In this document: one piece after another, positions 53,104 to 61,591 of the stretch
How the letters are laid out: every line of letters starts with the position of its first letter
Position numbering within the stretch: the stretch's first letter is position 1
NCBI GenBank assembly: GCA_002375985.1
Contig: DFNH01000001.1
Coordinates: 14,845-78,844 of the forward strand
Direction of reading: 5' to 3'
Origin: Firmicutes bacterium UBA3572
GTDB taxonomy: Bacteria > Bacillota > Desulfotomaculia > Desulfotomaculales > Desulforudaceae
DNA length: 64,000 bases
Translations under genes and position numbers: made by a program
Notes under the pieces: model-generated
The model's database searches: none
Told to the model about the DNA's origin: nothing
What the model saw: only the letters and a program-made list of their open reading frames with translations

Positions 53104-55734
53104 ATGAACAGTAACGAAATCCGGAAGCGTTTTTTGGACTTTTTTGCTGCCAGGGATCATCGGGTTTTACCCAGCGCTTCCCTGGTTCCGGTGAACGACC
53201 CCAGCCTGCTTTGGACTTCGGCGGGGATGGTGCCGTTTAAGCCCTACTTTACCGGCACGGCCACCCCTGATTACCCGCGGGTGGCAACCTGCCAGAAGTG
53301 CCTGCGCACTCCCGATATTGAAATGGTGGGCCTCACGGCGCGCCATCATACCTTTTTCGAGATGCTCGGCAATTTTTCCTTTGGTGACTACTTTAAGGAA
53401 AAGGCGATTCCCTGGGCCTGGGAGTTTGTAACCGCCGAACTGGGGCTGGCGCCGGAGCGCCTTTGGATTTCGGTCTATTTGGAGGATGATGAGGCCTTTG
53501 ATCACTGGCGCCGTCTGGGGATCCCCGCGGACCGGATCGTACGTCTGGACAAGGATACCAATTTCTGGGAGATCGGGGTCGGCCCCTGCGGCCCCTGTTC
53601 GGAGATCTACTATGACCGCGGGCCTGAACACGGTTGCGCGGAGCCGGCTTGCGCCCCGGGTTGCGATTGCGACCGTTACCTGGAAATCTGGAACTTGGTC
53701 TTTATCCAGTTTTTCCGCGATGAGGGTGGAAACTATAAGCCGCTCGCCAACAAGGGTATCGATACCGGTATGGGCTTGGAGCGGGTGGCTTCGGTATTGC
53801 AGGGCGTGGATACGAACTTTGATACCGATTTGTTTCGGGGGTTAATGGACCACATTGCGAAGGTCCTGGGGGTAAGGTACGGTGAACGTTCGGAAACTGA
53901 CACCGTGCTGAAAATGATTGCTGACCACGCCAGAGCGATTACCTTTGCCGTGGCGGATGGAGTGTTACCGTCCAATGAGGGGCGGGGTTATGTAATCCGC
54001 CGCCTGTTGCGCCGGGCGGTCCGGAAAGCGGTACTGCTAGGACACGAAGAACCGTTTTTGGATCGGGTGGCGGCTGCAGTAGTCGCGCAGATGTCTTCGG
54101 CTTACCCCGAGTTGGTGCAGGCGCAGGAAACCGTGCAGAAGGTGGTCCGGTTTGAGGAGGTCCGCTTTCGCCAGAACCTGATGCAGGGTACCGAAATCAT
54201 CAACCGCATGATTGCCAAGGCGCGTGCGGATGGTCGTGTCGCTTTGGCGGGCGAAGACGCCTTCCAATTGTACGATACCTACGGTTTTCCCCTGGAACTG
54301 ACCCGGGAGATCTGTGCCGAGCATGGTCTGGCGGTGGACGAACAAGGTTTTAAAGCCGCCATGAAGGTGCAGCAGGAGAAAGCGCGGCAGGCGCGCCAGG
54401 AAACCAAGTACATCGGTGAAAGAGAGGCCTATTATCAGAACCTGCGTGATGAGGTTGGTGCCACCAGATTCGTCGGTTACGAGGCGCTCACGTGCACGGC
54501 GCGGGTCTTGAGCTTGGTGCAGGACGGTCAGCGGGTGCCTGCGGTAGGAGCCGGGGATGAGGTTGAGATCATACTGGACGTGACACCGTGTTATGCCGAA
54601 GCGGGTGGTCAGGTGGGCGACCAAGCCGTGATCACTGGTGCTGAGGCACGCGGTCGGGTGGGCGATACGGTTGCGCCGGTGGTGGGGCTTCACGTGCACC
54701 GGGCGGTAGTCGAAGAAGGAATCCTGCACGTGGGTGACCAGGTGCAAATTGCGGTGGACGGACCGAGGCGGCGGGCGATCTGCCGCAACCACACGGCCAC
54801 GCACCTGTTGCACCGGACCCTGAAAGATGTGTTGGGCAACCACGTAAACCAGGCCGGCTCTTTGGTGGCGCCGGAACGCCTGCGGTTTGACTTTACGCAT
54901 TTTAAACCGCTTTCGGAGTCCGAGTTGGCCGAACTGGAGGCACGCATTAACCAGGTGGTGTTTGAAAACAGGGAGGTCAATACTTTCTTGACCTCCTTTG
55001 AAGAGGCGCGGGAAATGGGTGCTGTGGCTCTCTTTGGTGAAAAATACGGGGCCGAGGTGCGGGTGGTGAAAATCGGTGATGTCAGTCTAGAGCTTTGCGG
55101 CGGAACGCACGTGTCGAATACCGCCGAAATCGGCCTCTTCAAAATCACGGCGGAAGCCAGCATCGGAGCCGGAGTGCGGCGCGTGGAGGCCGTTACCGGC
55201 AACGCTGCCTTCGATTTCCTCAATACCAAGAGCCGGCAGTTGGACAGGATAGCCAGGTACATCGGCTCTTCGGTGCAGGATGTGCCGGCACGGATCGAGC
55301 GAATGGTTGCCGAGTTAAAGGAGACACAGCGGGAGAACGAGCATCTTCGAGACCGGCTGCGGGTGTACGAGGTCAAGAGTCTTTTGGATCAGGTTGGCAA
55401 GCACGACGGGATTAATTTGCTTGCCACCAGTGTACGGGCCCGAGACGTGGCCGAGCTAAGAGGCATGGTCGACCTGCTGCGGGACCGCCTGGAACCCTCG
55501 GTGATCGTGCTCGGGGCGGTGATGGACGGCAAGGTGAGTTTGGTGGCTTCGGTTTCGCCCGAGTTGGTGCGCCGCGGCTTGCACGCCGGTGCCATTGTGA
55601 AAGAGGCGGCCGCGGTGGCCGGCGGTGGCGGGGGTGGGCGACCGGAAATGGCCCAGGCCGGCGGCCGAGATCCGGAAAAACTCAAGGACGCCCTGCGAAA
55701 GGCCCGCGAGGTGGTCCTCCGCCAGTTGCGCTAA
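53104..55734 (+). CDS. alaS: Alanyl-tRNA synthetase
   Basis: Class II AlaRS, 876 residues. Catalytic core: DHRVLPSASLVPVNDPSLLWTSAGMVPFKPYF, ATCQKCLRTPDIE; editing-domain metal sites HTATH and CGGTH; C-terminal DHHA1-like domain with GGGGGGRPEMAQAGG. The open frame runs upstream to 52822, but the ATG at 53104 (MNSNEIRKRFLDFF) is the family start and lies just after the sigma-A promoter. The RBS is weak (GGGGG about 20 bases upstream). Confidence 0.96.
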   Translation: MNSNEIRKRFLDFFAARDHRVLPSASLVPVNDPSLLWTSAGMVPFKPYFTGTATPDYPRVATCQKCLRTPDIEMVGLTARHHTFFEMLGNFSFGDYFKEKAIPWAWEFVTAELGLAPERLWISVYLEDDEAFDHWRRLGIPADRIVRLDKDTNFWEIGVGPCGPCSEIYYDRGPEHGCAEPACAPGCDCDRYLEIWNLVFIQFFRDEGGNYKPLANKGIDTGMGLERVASVLQGVDTNFDTDLFRGLMDHIAKVLGVRYGERSETDTVLKMIADHARAITFAVADGVLPSNEGRGYVIRRLLRRAVRKAVLLGHEEPFLDRVAAAVVAQMSSAYPELVQAQETVQKVVRFEEVRFRQNLMQGTEIINRMIAKARADGRVALAGEDAFQLYDTYGFPLELTREICAEHGLAVDEQGFKAAMKVQQEKARQARQETKYIGEREAYYQNLRDEVGATRFVGYEALTCTARVLSLVQDGQRVPAVGAGDEVEIILDVTPCYAEAGGQVGDQAVITGAEARGRVGDTVAPVVGLHVHRAVVEEGILHVGDQVQIAVDGPRRRAICRNHTATHLLHRTLKDVLGNHVNQAGSLVAPERLRFDFTHFKPLSESELAELEARINQVVFENREVNTFLTSFEEAREMGAVALFGEKYGAEVRVVKIGDVSLELCGGTHVSNTAEIGLFKITAEASIGAGVRRVEAVTGNAAFDFLNTKSRQLDRIARYIGSSVQDVPARIERMVAELKETQRENEHLRDRLRVYEVKSLLDQVGKHDGINLLATSVRARDVAELRGMVDLLRDRLEPSVIVLGAVMDGKVSLVASVSPELVRRGLHAGAIVKEAAAVAGGGGGGRPEMAQAGGRDPEKLKDALRKAREVVLRQLR

Positions 55735-55829
55735 CCCGGGCCATGTTTTTAGGCACCTGGGCAGGAAATAGTTACCGTGATGGAGAAAACAGAAGCCAGC
55801 GCGAAGATCCCGTCTAGAGGGGGGGCAGG

Positions 55830-56111
55830 ATGACGAACCGTGATTTTCCCGACCAAACCGTCAGGTTCGAACGGCAAGCGGAAGACATAGATGCCGCTCG
55901 GGAAATCCTCCTGGCCGTATACCAAGCCTTGAAGGACAAGGGGTATAACCCCATAAACCAAATGGTTGGCTACCTGATTTCCGGCGATCCCTCCTACATT
56001 ACCAGCCATCGTAACGCTCGTAACCTCATCAGGCGCTTGGAACGCGACGAGCTGTTAGAAGAACTGCTCAGGCATTATTTGAACAAAAAGGGCCCTACCG
56101 GAGGAGGGTAG
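55830..56111 (+). CDS. ireB: IreB family regulatory phosphoprotein (UPF0297)
   Basis: A 93-residue protein with the family's fixed sequence: [77 protein letters not shown]. In Enterococcus IreB is phosphorylated by the kinase IreK and affects cell-envelope stress. The alaS-ireB-ruvX-DUF1292 order is conserved in Firmicutes; an aldo/keto reductase gene is inserted here. ATG after GGGGGGGCAGG. Confidence 0.93.
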   Translation: MTNRDFPDQTVRFERQAEDIDAAREILLAVYQALKDKGYNPINQMVGYLISGDPSYITSHRNARNLIRRLERDELLEELLRHYLNKKGPTGGG

Positions 56112-56115
56112 GGCC
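56091..56115 (+). terminator. Hairpin spanning ireB stop codon
   Basis: GGCCCTACC and its complement GGTAGGGCC flank GGAGGAG. Strong stem but no T-run, so it may be a partial terminator or processing site before the aldo/keto reductase gene. Confidence 0.45.
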
Positions 56116-56137
56116 GATTAATCTGCGACACGACACG

Positions 56138-57088
56138 ATGGTTTACCGCCAATTAGGACGAACCGGACTTTTGGTTTCCCGGTTGTGTTTTGGGTCGCTT
56201 ACGATCAGCCCTTTGCAAGCTGATCTTCCGGTACGGGATGCGGCACGGGTGATGCGCTACGCGTTTGAGGCCGGCGTGAACTTCGTGGACACCGCGGAGC
56301 TATATCAAAACTACGAACACATCCGTGCGGCCCTTCGTGGACTTGGTGATCGGGTGCTGGTGGCCACCAAGTGCTACGCCTACCGCCGGGAACAGATGGA
56401 GAAAAGCCTGCATTATGCCCTACGGGCCCTGGGGCGCGACCATATTGACATTTTCCTACTGCACGAGCAGGAGTCGGCGTTAACCCTGCGTGGGCACCGC
56501 GAAGCCCTAGAGTATCTGCTGGCGGCCAAAGAGAAGGGGCTGGTCCGGGCGGTCGGTATTTCTACTCATTTCGTTGCTGGGGTGGAGGCCGCGGCGTCGG
56601 ACCCGGCCATTGAGGTGATTCATCCGATTATCAATCGCTACGGCCTTGGCATCCGCGACGGGAACGCGGCGGCAATGGTGGCCGCTATTCAGCTTGCCGT
56701 GGAAAACGGAAAAGGCGTATACGGGATGAAGGCTTTGGGGGGCGGCCACCTGTTGGACGACCCGGCAACGGCGCTAAGATTTGTCCTTTCCATTCCGGGA
56801 CTGGCTTCCGTGGCGGTCGGTATGCAGTCCACATTGGAGGTTGATTACAACCTCTGTTTGATCTCTGGACGGCCGGTGCCCGAGGAGCTAGAACGGCGTA
56901 TCCGTCGTCGACCGCGCCGCCTTCTTATTCAGGATTGGTGTCAGGCTTGCGGTGCATGCGTAAAGTCTTGCTCGGCCGGGGCACTCTATAAGAGGGAGGA
57001 TGGCCGTGCGGCGGTGCGGCAGGAAGTGTGCACACTTTGCGGTTACTGTGCGGCGGTTTGTCCGGAGTTTGCCATTAAGGTGATATGA
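56138..57088 (+). CDS. Aldo/keto reductase with C-terminal ferredoxin domain
   Basis: A 316-residue protein. Residues 1-260 are an aldo/keto reductase TIM barrel (LGRTGLLVSRLCFGSL; FVDTAELYQNYEHI with the catalytic Tyr; HIDIFLLHEQ; RAVGISTH). The C-terminus adds two 4Fe-4S motifs (CQACGACVKSCSAGAL; CTLCGYCAAVCPEFAI). Such fusions are common in anaerobes; substrate unknown. It lies within the alaS-ireB-ruvX block, an insertion relative to the usual order, and ends one base before ruvX. Confidence 0.85.
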   Translation: MVYRQLGRTGLLVSRLCFGSLTISPLQADLPVRDAARVMRYAFEAGVNFVDTAELYQNYEHIRAALRGLGDRVLVATKCYAYRREQMEKSLHYALRALGRDHIDIFLLHEQESALTLRGHREALEYLLAAKEKGLVRAVGISTHFVAGVEAAASDPAIEVIHPIINRYGLGIRDGNAAAMVAAIQLAVENGKGVYGMKALGGGHLLDDPATALRFVLSIPGLASVAVGMQSTLEVDYNLCLISGRPVPEELERRIRRRPRRLLIQDWCQACGACVKSCSAGALYKREDGRAAVRQEVCTLCGYCAAVCPEFAIKVI

Positions 57089-57511
57089 ATGCGCTGCATG
57101 GGACTTGACGTGGGCGACCGCCGTATTGGGGTGGCCCTGAGTGACGAAAGCGGTTTGGTTGCTTTCCCGTTGGCGGTGATCAACCGCTCCTCCGGCGCCG
57201 AGGATATGCGCCAAATCGCGGCCCTGGTTGAGGAACACAGGGTAGAGTTGGTGGTTGTTGGCCTACCCCTGACGCTAACGGGTGGAGTTGGTCCGCAGGC
57301 GCAGAAAGTGCAGGGATTTTTGGAGCAGCTAAAAAGCGTCCTGACCGTCCCCGTGGTAACGTGGGACGAACGGCTGACCACGGCGGAAGTAGAACGGCTG
57401 CTGATCAAAGCGGAGGTGCGGCGGCGCCGGCGGCGCGAGGTGGTCGATAAGCTGGCGGCGGCCGTCCTTCTTGATGCTTATCTCCGTTCCAAATCAGAGC
57501 GCGGTACTTGA
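57089..57511 (+). CDS. ruvX: Holliday-junction resolvase-like RuvX (YqgF)
   Basis: A 140-residue RNase H-fold protein with MGLDVGDRRIGVALSDES, VVVGLPLTLTGGVGPQA and TVPVVTWDERLTTAEVERLL, and the final Asp in KLAAAVLLDAYL. Thought to act in 16S rRNA 5'-end processing and/or recombination. ATG 57089; ATG 57098 also possible. Confidence 0.93.
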   Translation: MRCMGLDVGDRRIGVALSDESGLVAFPLAVINRSSGAEDMRQIAALVEEHRVELVVVGLPLTLTGGVGPQAQKVQGFLEQLKSVLTVPVVTWDERLTTAEVERLLIKAEVRRRRRREVVDKLAAAVLLDAYLRSKSERGT

Positions 57512-57572
57512 CGTGGGCGATTTCTGCCAATAGAATACTCATAATTTGGTGAAGGAGATGGAGGAATTGAGT

Positions 57573-57827
57573 ATGGCTGACGAGGTTATCACTTTGGTGG
57601 ACGAAGAAGGCGTTGAACACGATTTTAACGTGCTGGATATTCTTGAGGTGGAGGGAATCGAGTACGCCATCCTGATTCCGCTGGGCGACGAAGAGCAAGG
57701 GGACGAAGTGGTCATTTTCAAGTTTGCGGAAGACGAGGAAGGAAACGAAATCCTAGTAGAGATTGAGGACGAGGAATGGGAAAAAGTGGCCGATGCCTGG
57801 CAGGACAAGGTTGATAGGGAGCATTAG
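57573..57827 (+). CDS. DUF1292 protein
   Basis: A small, very acidic protein of about 84 residues (ADEVITLVDEEGVEHDFNVLDILEVEGIEYAILIPLG...), typical of DUF1292/YrzB. Function unknown. ATG 57573 lies nine bases after GGAGG; the frame opens earlier at 57546. Confidence 0.88.
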   Translation: MADEVITLVDEEGVEHDFNVLDILEVEGIEYAILIPLGDEEQGDEVVIFKFAEDEEGNEILVEIEDEEWEKVADAWQDKVDREH

Positions 57828-57835
57828 GGGGAAGT

Positions 57836-59362
57836 GTGGTGCGGCTGCGCATTCCGGCTTATCTTTACGGAAGTTTGGCAGCATTAGCATTATGCGTGGC
57901 GGCGACCTTCCTGGGTATTGCGGCCGTTGAGGGCAGGCCGTCTGTTGTTTCCCCTGGGGTGTCGGTGCACGGGATCGAGCTTGGCGGTATGACCGCCCCG
58001 GAATGCCTGGAAACGATCGCAGCGTTGGAAGCCCAGCTTCGCGCCAGCCCGATCACGCTGACTCTGGGAGAGCGGGTCTGGCAGGTTGAGTTGGGAGCGC
58101 TGGGGCTCAGGCTGGACGGGGAACTGATCACTGCTCGGGCAATGGAGGCCGGAAATTCCGGCTTTTATTTTTCCCGGGTGTTGGAACGGAGGCGGATCGC
58201 CCGCGAGGGGTTGGTTCTACCCCTCGAAGCCCGGTTGGAGGAGGAATGTTTTCGGCAGGTTGTCGGGGAATTGACGGCTGACCTTACCCGGCCGCCCGTG
58301 GATGCCAAATACCACATCGGGGAAGACGATACCGTGCGCATCATTCCGCACCAGGACGGTTATCAAGTCGATTTTGACCGGCTGGAGGCCGAGATCCTGG
58401 CGCAGCTTGACCAGGGAACAGGTGGTTCGGTGCTAACCGTGCCGTTGATTCACATTGCCCCCAAATACACTACCCGGGATATTGAAGCCATGGGTCTTAC
58501 GGGTTTGCTGTCCGTGTTCAGCACCGACTACGATCCCAGCGCAGTAAACCGGGCTTACAACATCAGCGTCGCGGCCAGCGCTTTGAACAACCTGTTGGTT
58601 GCTCCTGGAGAGACTGTTTCTTTTAACCGGATTGTTGGCCCGCGGAGCAGCGAGGAGGGTTACCGAACGGCACCGGTAATCATTGAGAACGAGCTCCGAG
58701 AGGGATTGGGGGGTGGTGTTTGCCAGGTGTCTACCACTCTATACAACGCTGTGCTCCTGGCCGACCTGGAAGTACTGGAGCGCAAAAATCATTCCCTTCC
58801 CGTGAGTTACGTACCAGTCGGTCAGGACGCCACGGTGGTCTACGGGGCGATTGATTTACGGTTCCGCAATAACACGGATTCTTACCTTTATATAAAGACG
58901 TCTGCGGCCGATGGTCGGATCACGGTGAAAATCTTCGGCAACCACCACAACCATCCGCGGGTGGAGATAAAAAGTGTGGTGATCGAAACGATCGATTACC
59001 GTACCATTTACGAAGAGGACGAGAACCTGGAGGCGGGCAAAGAAGTGGTTAAACAGGTGGGCGTCCGCGGGTACCGCGCCCGCACTGAGCGCTGGATCTG
59101 GCGTAACGGGAACGTGGAAAAAGAAGAACTTCCTTCAAGTTTTTACCATCCTGTGCCGGAGATAATTGCCGTAGGCACCAGAGAAGTGCCGGCGGTGGTT
59201 GTTCTCCCCGGCGGGGACGAAACAACCGAATCTCCTACTGCGGGCCAGGATCCACGACCTCCCGAGGGGAACAACGGTAGCACGAATCCCTCCTTGGAAA
59301 CTCCGTTGGAATTCGGCCCGCGAATGGGGGATGGCGACCAGGAAACGCGGGCAAGACACTGA
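57836..59362 (+). CDS. VanW-family protein with G5 domain
   Basis: A 508-residue surface protein with an N-terminal membrane anchor (residues ~10-33), a peptidoglycan-binding-4-like region, then the VanW domain (YDPSAVNRAYNISVAASALNNLLVAPGETVSFNRIVGPRSSEEGY ... GGGVCQVSTTLYNAVLLADLEVLERKNHS) and a G5-like stretch (EVVKQVGVRGYRARTERWIW). The C-terminus is a Pro/Gly/Thr-rich tail. Such proteins are envelope-associated; the name comes from the vancomycin-resistance cluster but no resistance is implied. GTG start. Confidence 0.85.
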   Translation: MVRLRIPAYLYGSLAALALCVAATFLGIAAVEGRPSVVSPGVSVHGIELGGMTAPECLETIAALEAQLRASPITLTLGERVWQVELGALGLRLDGELITARAMEAGNSGFYFSRVLERRRIAREGLVLPLEARLEEECFRQVVGELTADLTRPPVDAKYHIGEDDTVRIIPHQDGYQVDFDRLEAEILAQLDQGTGGSVLTVPLIHIAPKYTTRDIEAMGLTGLLSVFSTDYDPSAVNRAYNISVAASALNNLLVAPGETVSFNRIVGPRSSEEGYRTAPVIIENELREGLGGGVCQVSTTLYNAVLLADLEVLERKNHSLPVSYVPVGQDATVVYGAIDLRFRNNTDSYLYIKTSAADGRITVKIFGNHHNHPRVEIKSVVIETIDYRTIYEEDENLEAGKEVVKQVGVRGYRARTERWIWRNGNVEKEELPSSFYHPVPEIIAVGTREVPAVVVLPGGDETTESPTAGQDPRPPEGNNGSTNPSLETPLEFGPRMGDGDQETRARH

Positions 59363-59394
59363 GGTACTGGGTTGTACAAAAAGTATGAGAGTGA

Positions 59395-59426
59395 CGGCGG
59401 CCGGGCGTAAGCCCGCCGCTTTTTTA
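59395..59426 (+). terminator. Terminator after vanW-like gene
   Basis: GCGG-C-CGGGC pairs with GCCCG-CCGC around a GTAA loop (one bulged C), followed by CTTTTTTAA. Confidence 0.85.
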
Positions 59427-59498
59427 ATACTCTCCGGCGCCGGCGCATATAGATTTGCAAGGTCAATTACAACGGTTCACTACTGGGAGGGGAGCGGC

Positions 59499-60221
59499 GT
59501 GAACAAGATTGTGTTCTGTGGCCGGAACGATTCGGGAAAATCCACGGTCCTGGGGGAACTCTACAACAGATTAAAACAGCGGGGCTACCAGCCCTTGGCG
59601 ATTGGTTCGGGGGTGCAAGACGAAAAACCGTATCTATTTAAGGGTATTGATCCCGTCTACGTGACCATCGCCGTACCGGATCCGGGTAGCGACGTAGCCG
59701 AAGATATTGAACGGGCGATTAGGTCCAGTATTGCCCACATTAAGGAACGTAACCAGCTCATTTTGCACGCCCGCAAGGCTTTGGACGAGCTGAACAAGGT
59801 GCGCTCGATCCTGGAGTTGGGCAGCATTTCGGCGAAGGACATACCGTCGGTGGCGGCGATGCCGGACGTAGTGTTGATAGAAGCCGTAGGCATCAACGAT
59901 GGTTACCGGGCCCAAGAGAGCCGGCAAATGGCCGATATCTTAGTCAGTGTAGTTCCCGCCGGGCTGAAGAGCGAGATCCTCATGGAACCGGGCAACGTCT
60001 TATTGGAAGAAGCGGATATCGTAGTGGTGACCAAGATTGATATCACCCCGCGCAGTGAGGCGGCCACCACGGTGAAATTCCTGCAACGGTTCTACAGATA
60101 CAAGCCGGTTATTCCGGTAGTGGCCACGCAGGGCGTACATATGGACCTGGTGCTGGACGAAATCATCAAGCATTTTTCCGAACCGCTTCTGCTTTTAGAC
60201 GGCGCGGAGGCACTGAAGTGA
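59499..60221 (+). CDS. P-loop NTPase, SIMIBI-like, unknown role
   Basis: A 240-residue P-loop protein. Walker A is FCGRNDSGKSTVLGELY; VLIEAVGINDGYR resembles a Walker B/switch segment; VVVTKIDITPR fits a TKxD-type guanine-specificity motif, so it is probably a GTPase of the HypB/MeaB/CobW-like class used for metal or cofactor insertion. The target is unknown and no metallo-enzyme genes adjoin it. GTG 59499 after GGGAGGGGAG is chosen; the frame runs upstream through the vanW terminator. Confidence 0.65.
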   Translation: MNKIVFCGRNDSGKSTVLGELYNRLKQRGYQPLAIGSGVQDEKPYLFKGIDPVYVTIAVPDPGSDVAEDIERAIRSSIAHIKERNQLILHARKALDELNKVRSILELGSISAKDIPSVAAMPDVVLIEAVGINDGYRAQESRQMADILVSVVPAGLKSEILMEPGNVLLEEADIVVVTKIDITPRSEAATTVKFLQRFYRYKPVIPVVATQGVHMDLVLDEIIKHFSEPLLLLDGAEALK

Positions 60222-60248
60222 ACTTAGGCGTGCCCACGCCAGGATACT

Positions 60249-60278
60249 TTTACATGGAGTAGCGATCAGTGTTATAAT
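60249..60278 (+). promoter_or_regulatory. Sigma-A promoter of mltG
   Basis: TTTACA (60249-60254), 18-base spacer, TATAAT (60273-60278). A start near 60285 would exclude translation from TTG 60280, favouring TTG 60310. Confidence 0.65.
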
Positions 60279-60309
60279 TTTGACGACATTCCAGGGCGAG
60301 GTTAAGACG

Positions 60310-61344
60310 TTGCGCTTGCATAGACTAAACTTCTATCCCCTGCAGCTTTTGCTGGGCGTCCTGGGGCTAGCCGCCTTGCTGGTCGGGCTTACGGGAGCGT
60401 TGGTTCATGCGGTTCTGGCACCCGTCACCGCCCGGGAGTCGGATCCGGTGGTCGTACAAATACCGGCCAATACCTCTACCGCTCAAATCGCCGCCATTTT
60501 GGACGAACAGGGCTTGATCCGCAACCAGAAGGCTTTCCGCTTGTATGCCCGCCTGTTCGGTCTGGACGGCAAGCTGCAGGCGGGTGAATACGCGCTATCT
60601 CCCGCCCTGTCCACGCCCGAAGTAATCGATCATCTGGTTCATGGGCGGACGAGGTTGATCAGTTTCACCGTGCCCGAGGGGCTGAACCTGGAGCAAACGA
60701 CCGCGCTGCTGGCCCAACGCGGGATGGGGGACCAACAACGGTTTAACCAGTTGCTCGAAGAGATCGCCGCGACCCATCCGCTGGGCTACAGGCTGCCTGA
60801 CGGCACACCCAGCCTGGAGGGATATCTTTTTCCGGATACCTACCTGGTGTCTCCCGGCAGCAGTGAACGGGACATTCTCCTGATGATGCTGTCCCGGTTC
60901 GAGGACGAACTGGAGCGGTTGAATCTGGCCGCCAAGGCCCGGCAACACGGCTTGACGTTGCACGAAGCGGTGACCCTGGCGTCTTTGATCGAGCGGGAGG
61001 CGCGGGTACCCGAGGAGCGGGCGGTAATATCCGGTGTGCTGCATAACCGCCTGCGCCTGGGCATGTTGCTCCAGGTGGACGCCACCGTCATTTACGCGCT
61101 GGGTGATTATTCCCGGCAGGTGGTGCTTTACACCGACCTGGAGGTCGATTCGCCCTACAACACCTACCGCTACTCCGGTTTGCCGCCGGGGCCGATTGCC
61201 AGTCCGGGCCGTGCCTCCCTGCTGGCTGCCGTGGAGCCGGAGGAACACGACTACCTTTATTATGTGGCCAAGCCGGACGGCAGCCATGCGTTTTCCCGCA
61301 CCTTGGCGGAGCACAATCAAAAAAAGCGTCTCTACCTCCCTTAG
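60310..61344 (+). CDS. mltG: Endolytic murein transglycosylase
   Basis: MltG (YceG-like) cuts nascent glycan strands and sets their length. Single N-terminal membrane segment (LLLGVLGLAALLVGLTGALV), a LysM-like domain (VVQIPANTSTAQIAAILDEQGLI...), and the catalytic domain with EGYLFPDTYLV, ASLIEREAR containing the catalytic Glu, LQVDATVIYALG and YNTYRYSGLPPGPIASPG. TTG 60310 lies nine bases after GCGAGG; the frame opens at 60280. Confidence 0.92.
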   Translation: MRLHRLNFYPLQLLLGVLGLAALLVGLTGALVHAVLAPVTARESDPVVVQIPANTSTAQIAAILDEQGLIRNQKAFRLYARLFGLDGKLQAGEYALSPALSTPEVIDHLVHGRTRLISFTVPEGLNLEQTTALLAQRGMGDQQRFNQLLEEIAATHPLGYRLPDGTPSLEGYLFPDTYLVSPGSSERDILLMMLSRFEDELERLNLAAKARQHGLTLHEAVTLASLIEREARVPEERAVISGVLHNRLRLGMLLQVDATVIYALGDYSRQVVLYTDLEVDSPYNTYRYSGLPPGPIASPGRASLLAAVEPEEHDYLYYVAKPDGSHAFSRTLAEHNQKKRLYLP

Positions 61345-61477
61345 TGCCACAGGTATAAGCGCCGGCAACGTACCGGGGCTTCCAGTCAATTGTGTCCCCG
61401 CGGCTAAGGAATGCACTCGCGCCTTGTCCCTCGCCGAAACGCCTTGCCCCCGTGGGAAGGCGGGCGCCGTTCAATTA

Positions 61478-61506
61478 TTATCCACAGAATAAGCAAGTTA
61501 TCCACA
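61478..61506 (+). promoter_or_regulatory. Pair of perfect DnaA boxes upstream of PBP gene
   Basis: TTATCCACA occurs at 61478-61486 and again at 61498-61506, same direction, 20 bases apart (two helical turns). They lie about 90-110 bases before the PBP gene. Between mltG and this site (61345-61470) are GC-rich hairpins, one resembling the interior of the 30752-30913 element. A CCCTT/AAGGG hairpin follows near 61518. Confidence 0.7.
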
Positions 61507-61591
61507 AAACATGCCTGTCCCTTTTATAAGGGGCGGGTACTGGTAATCCTATTCCCAAACTAGCCAATGAGGCTGGAAAGGGAATGAGCCG

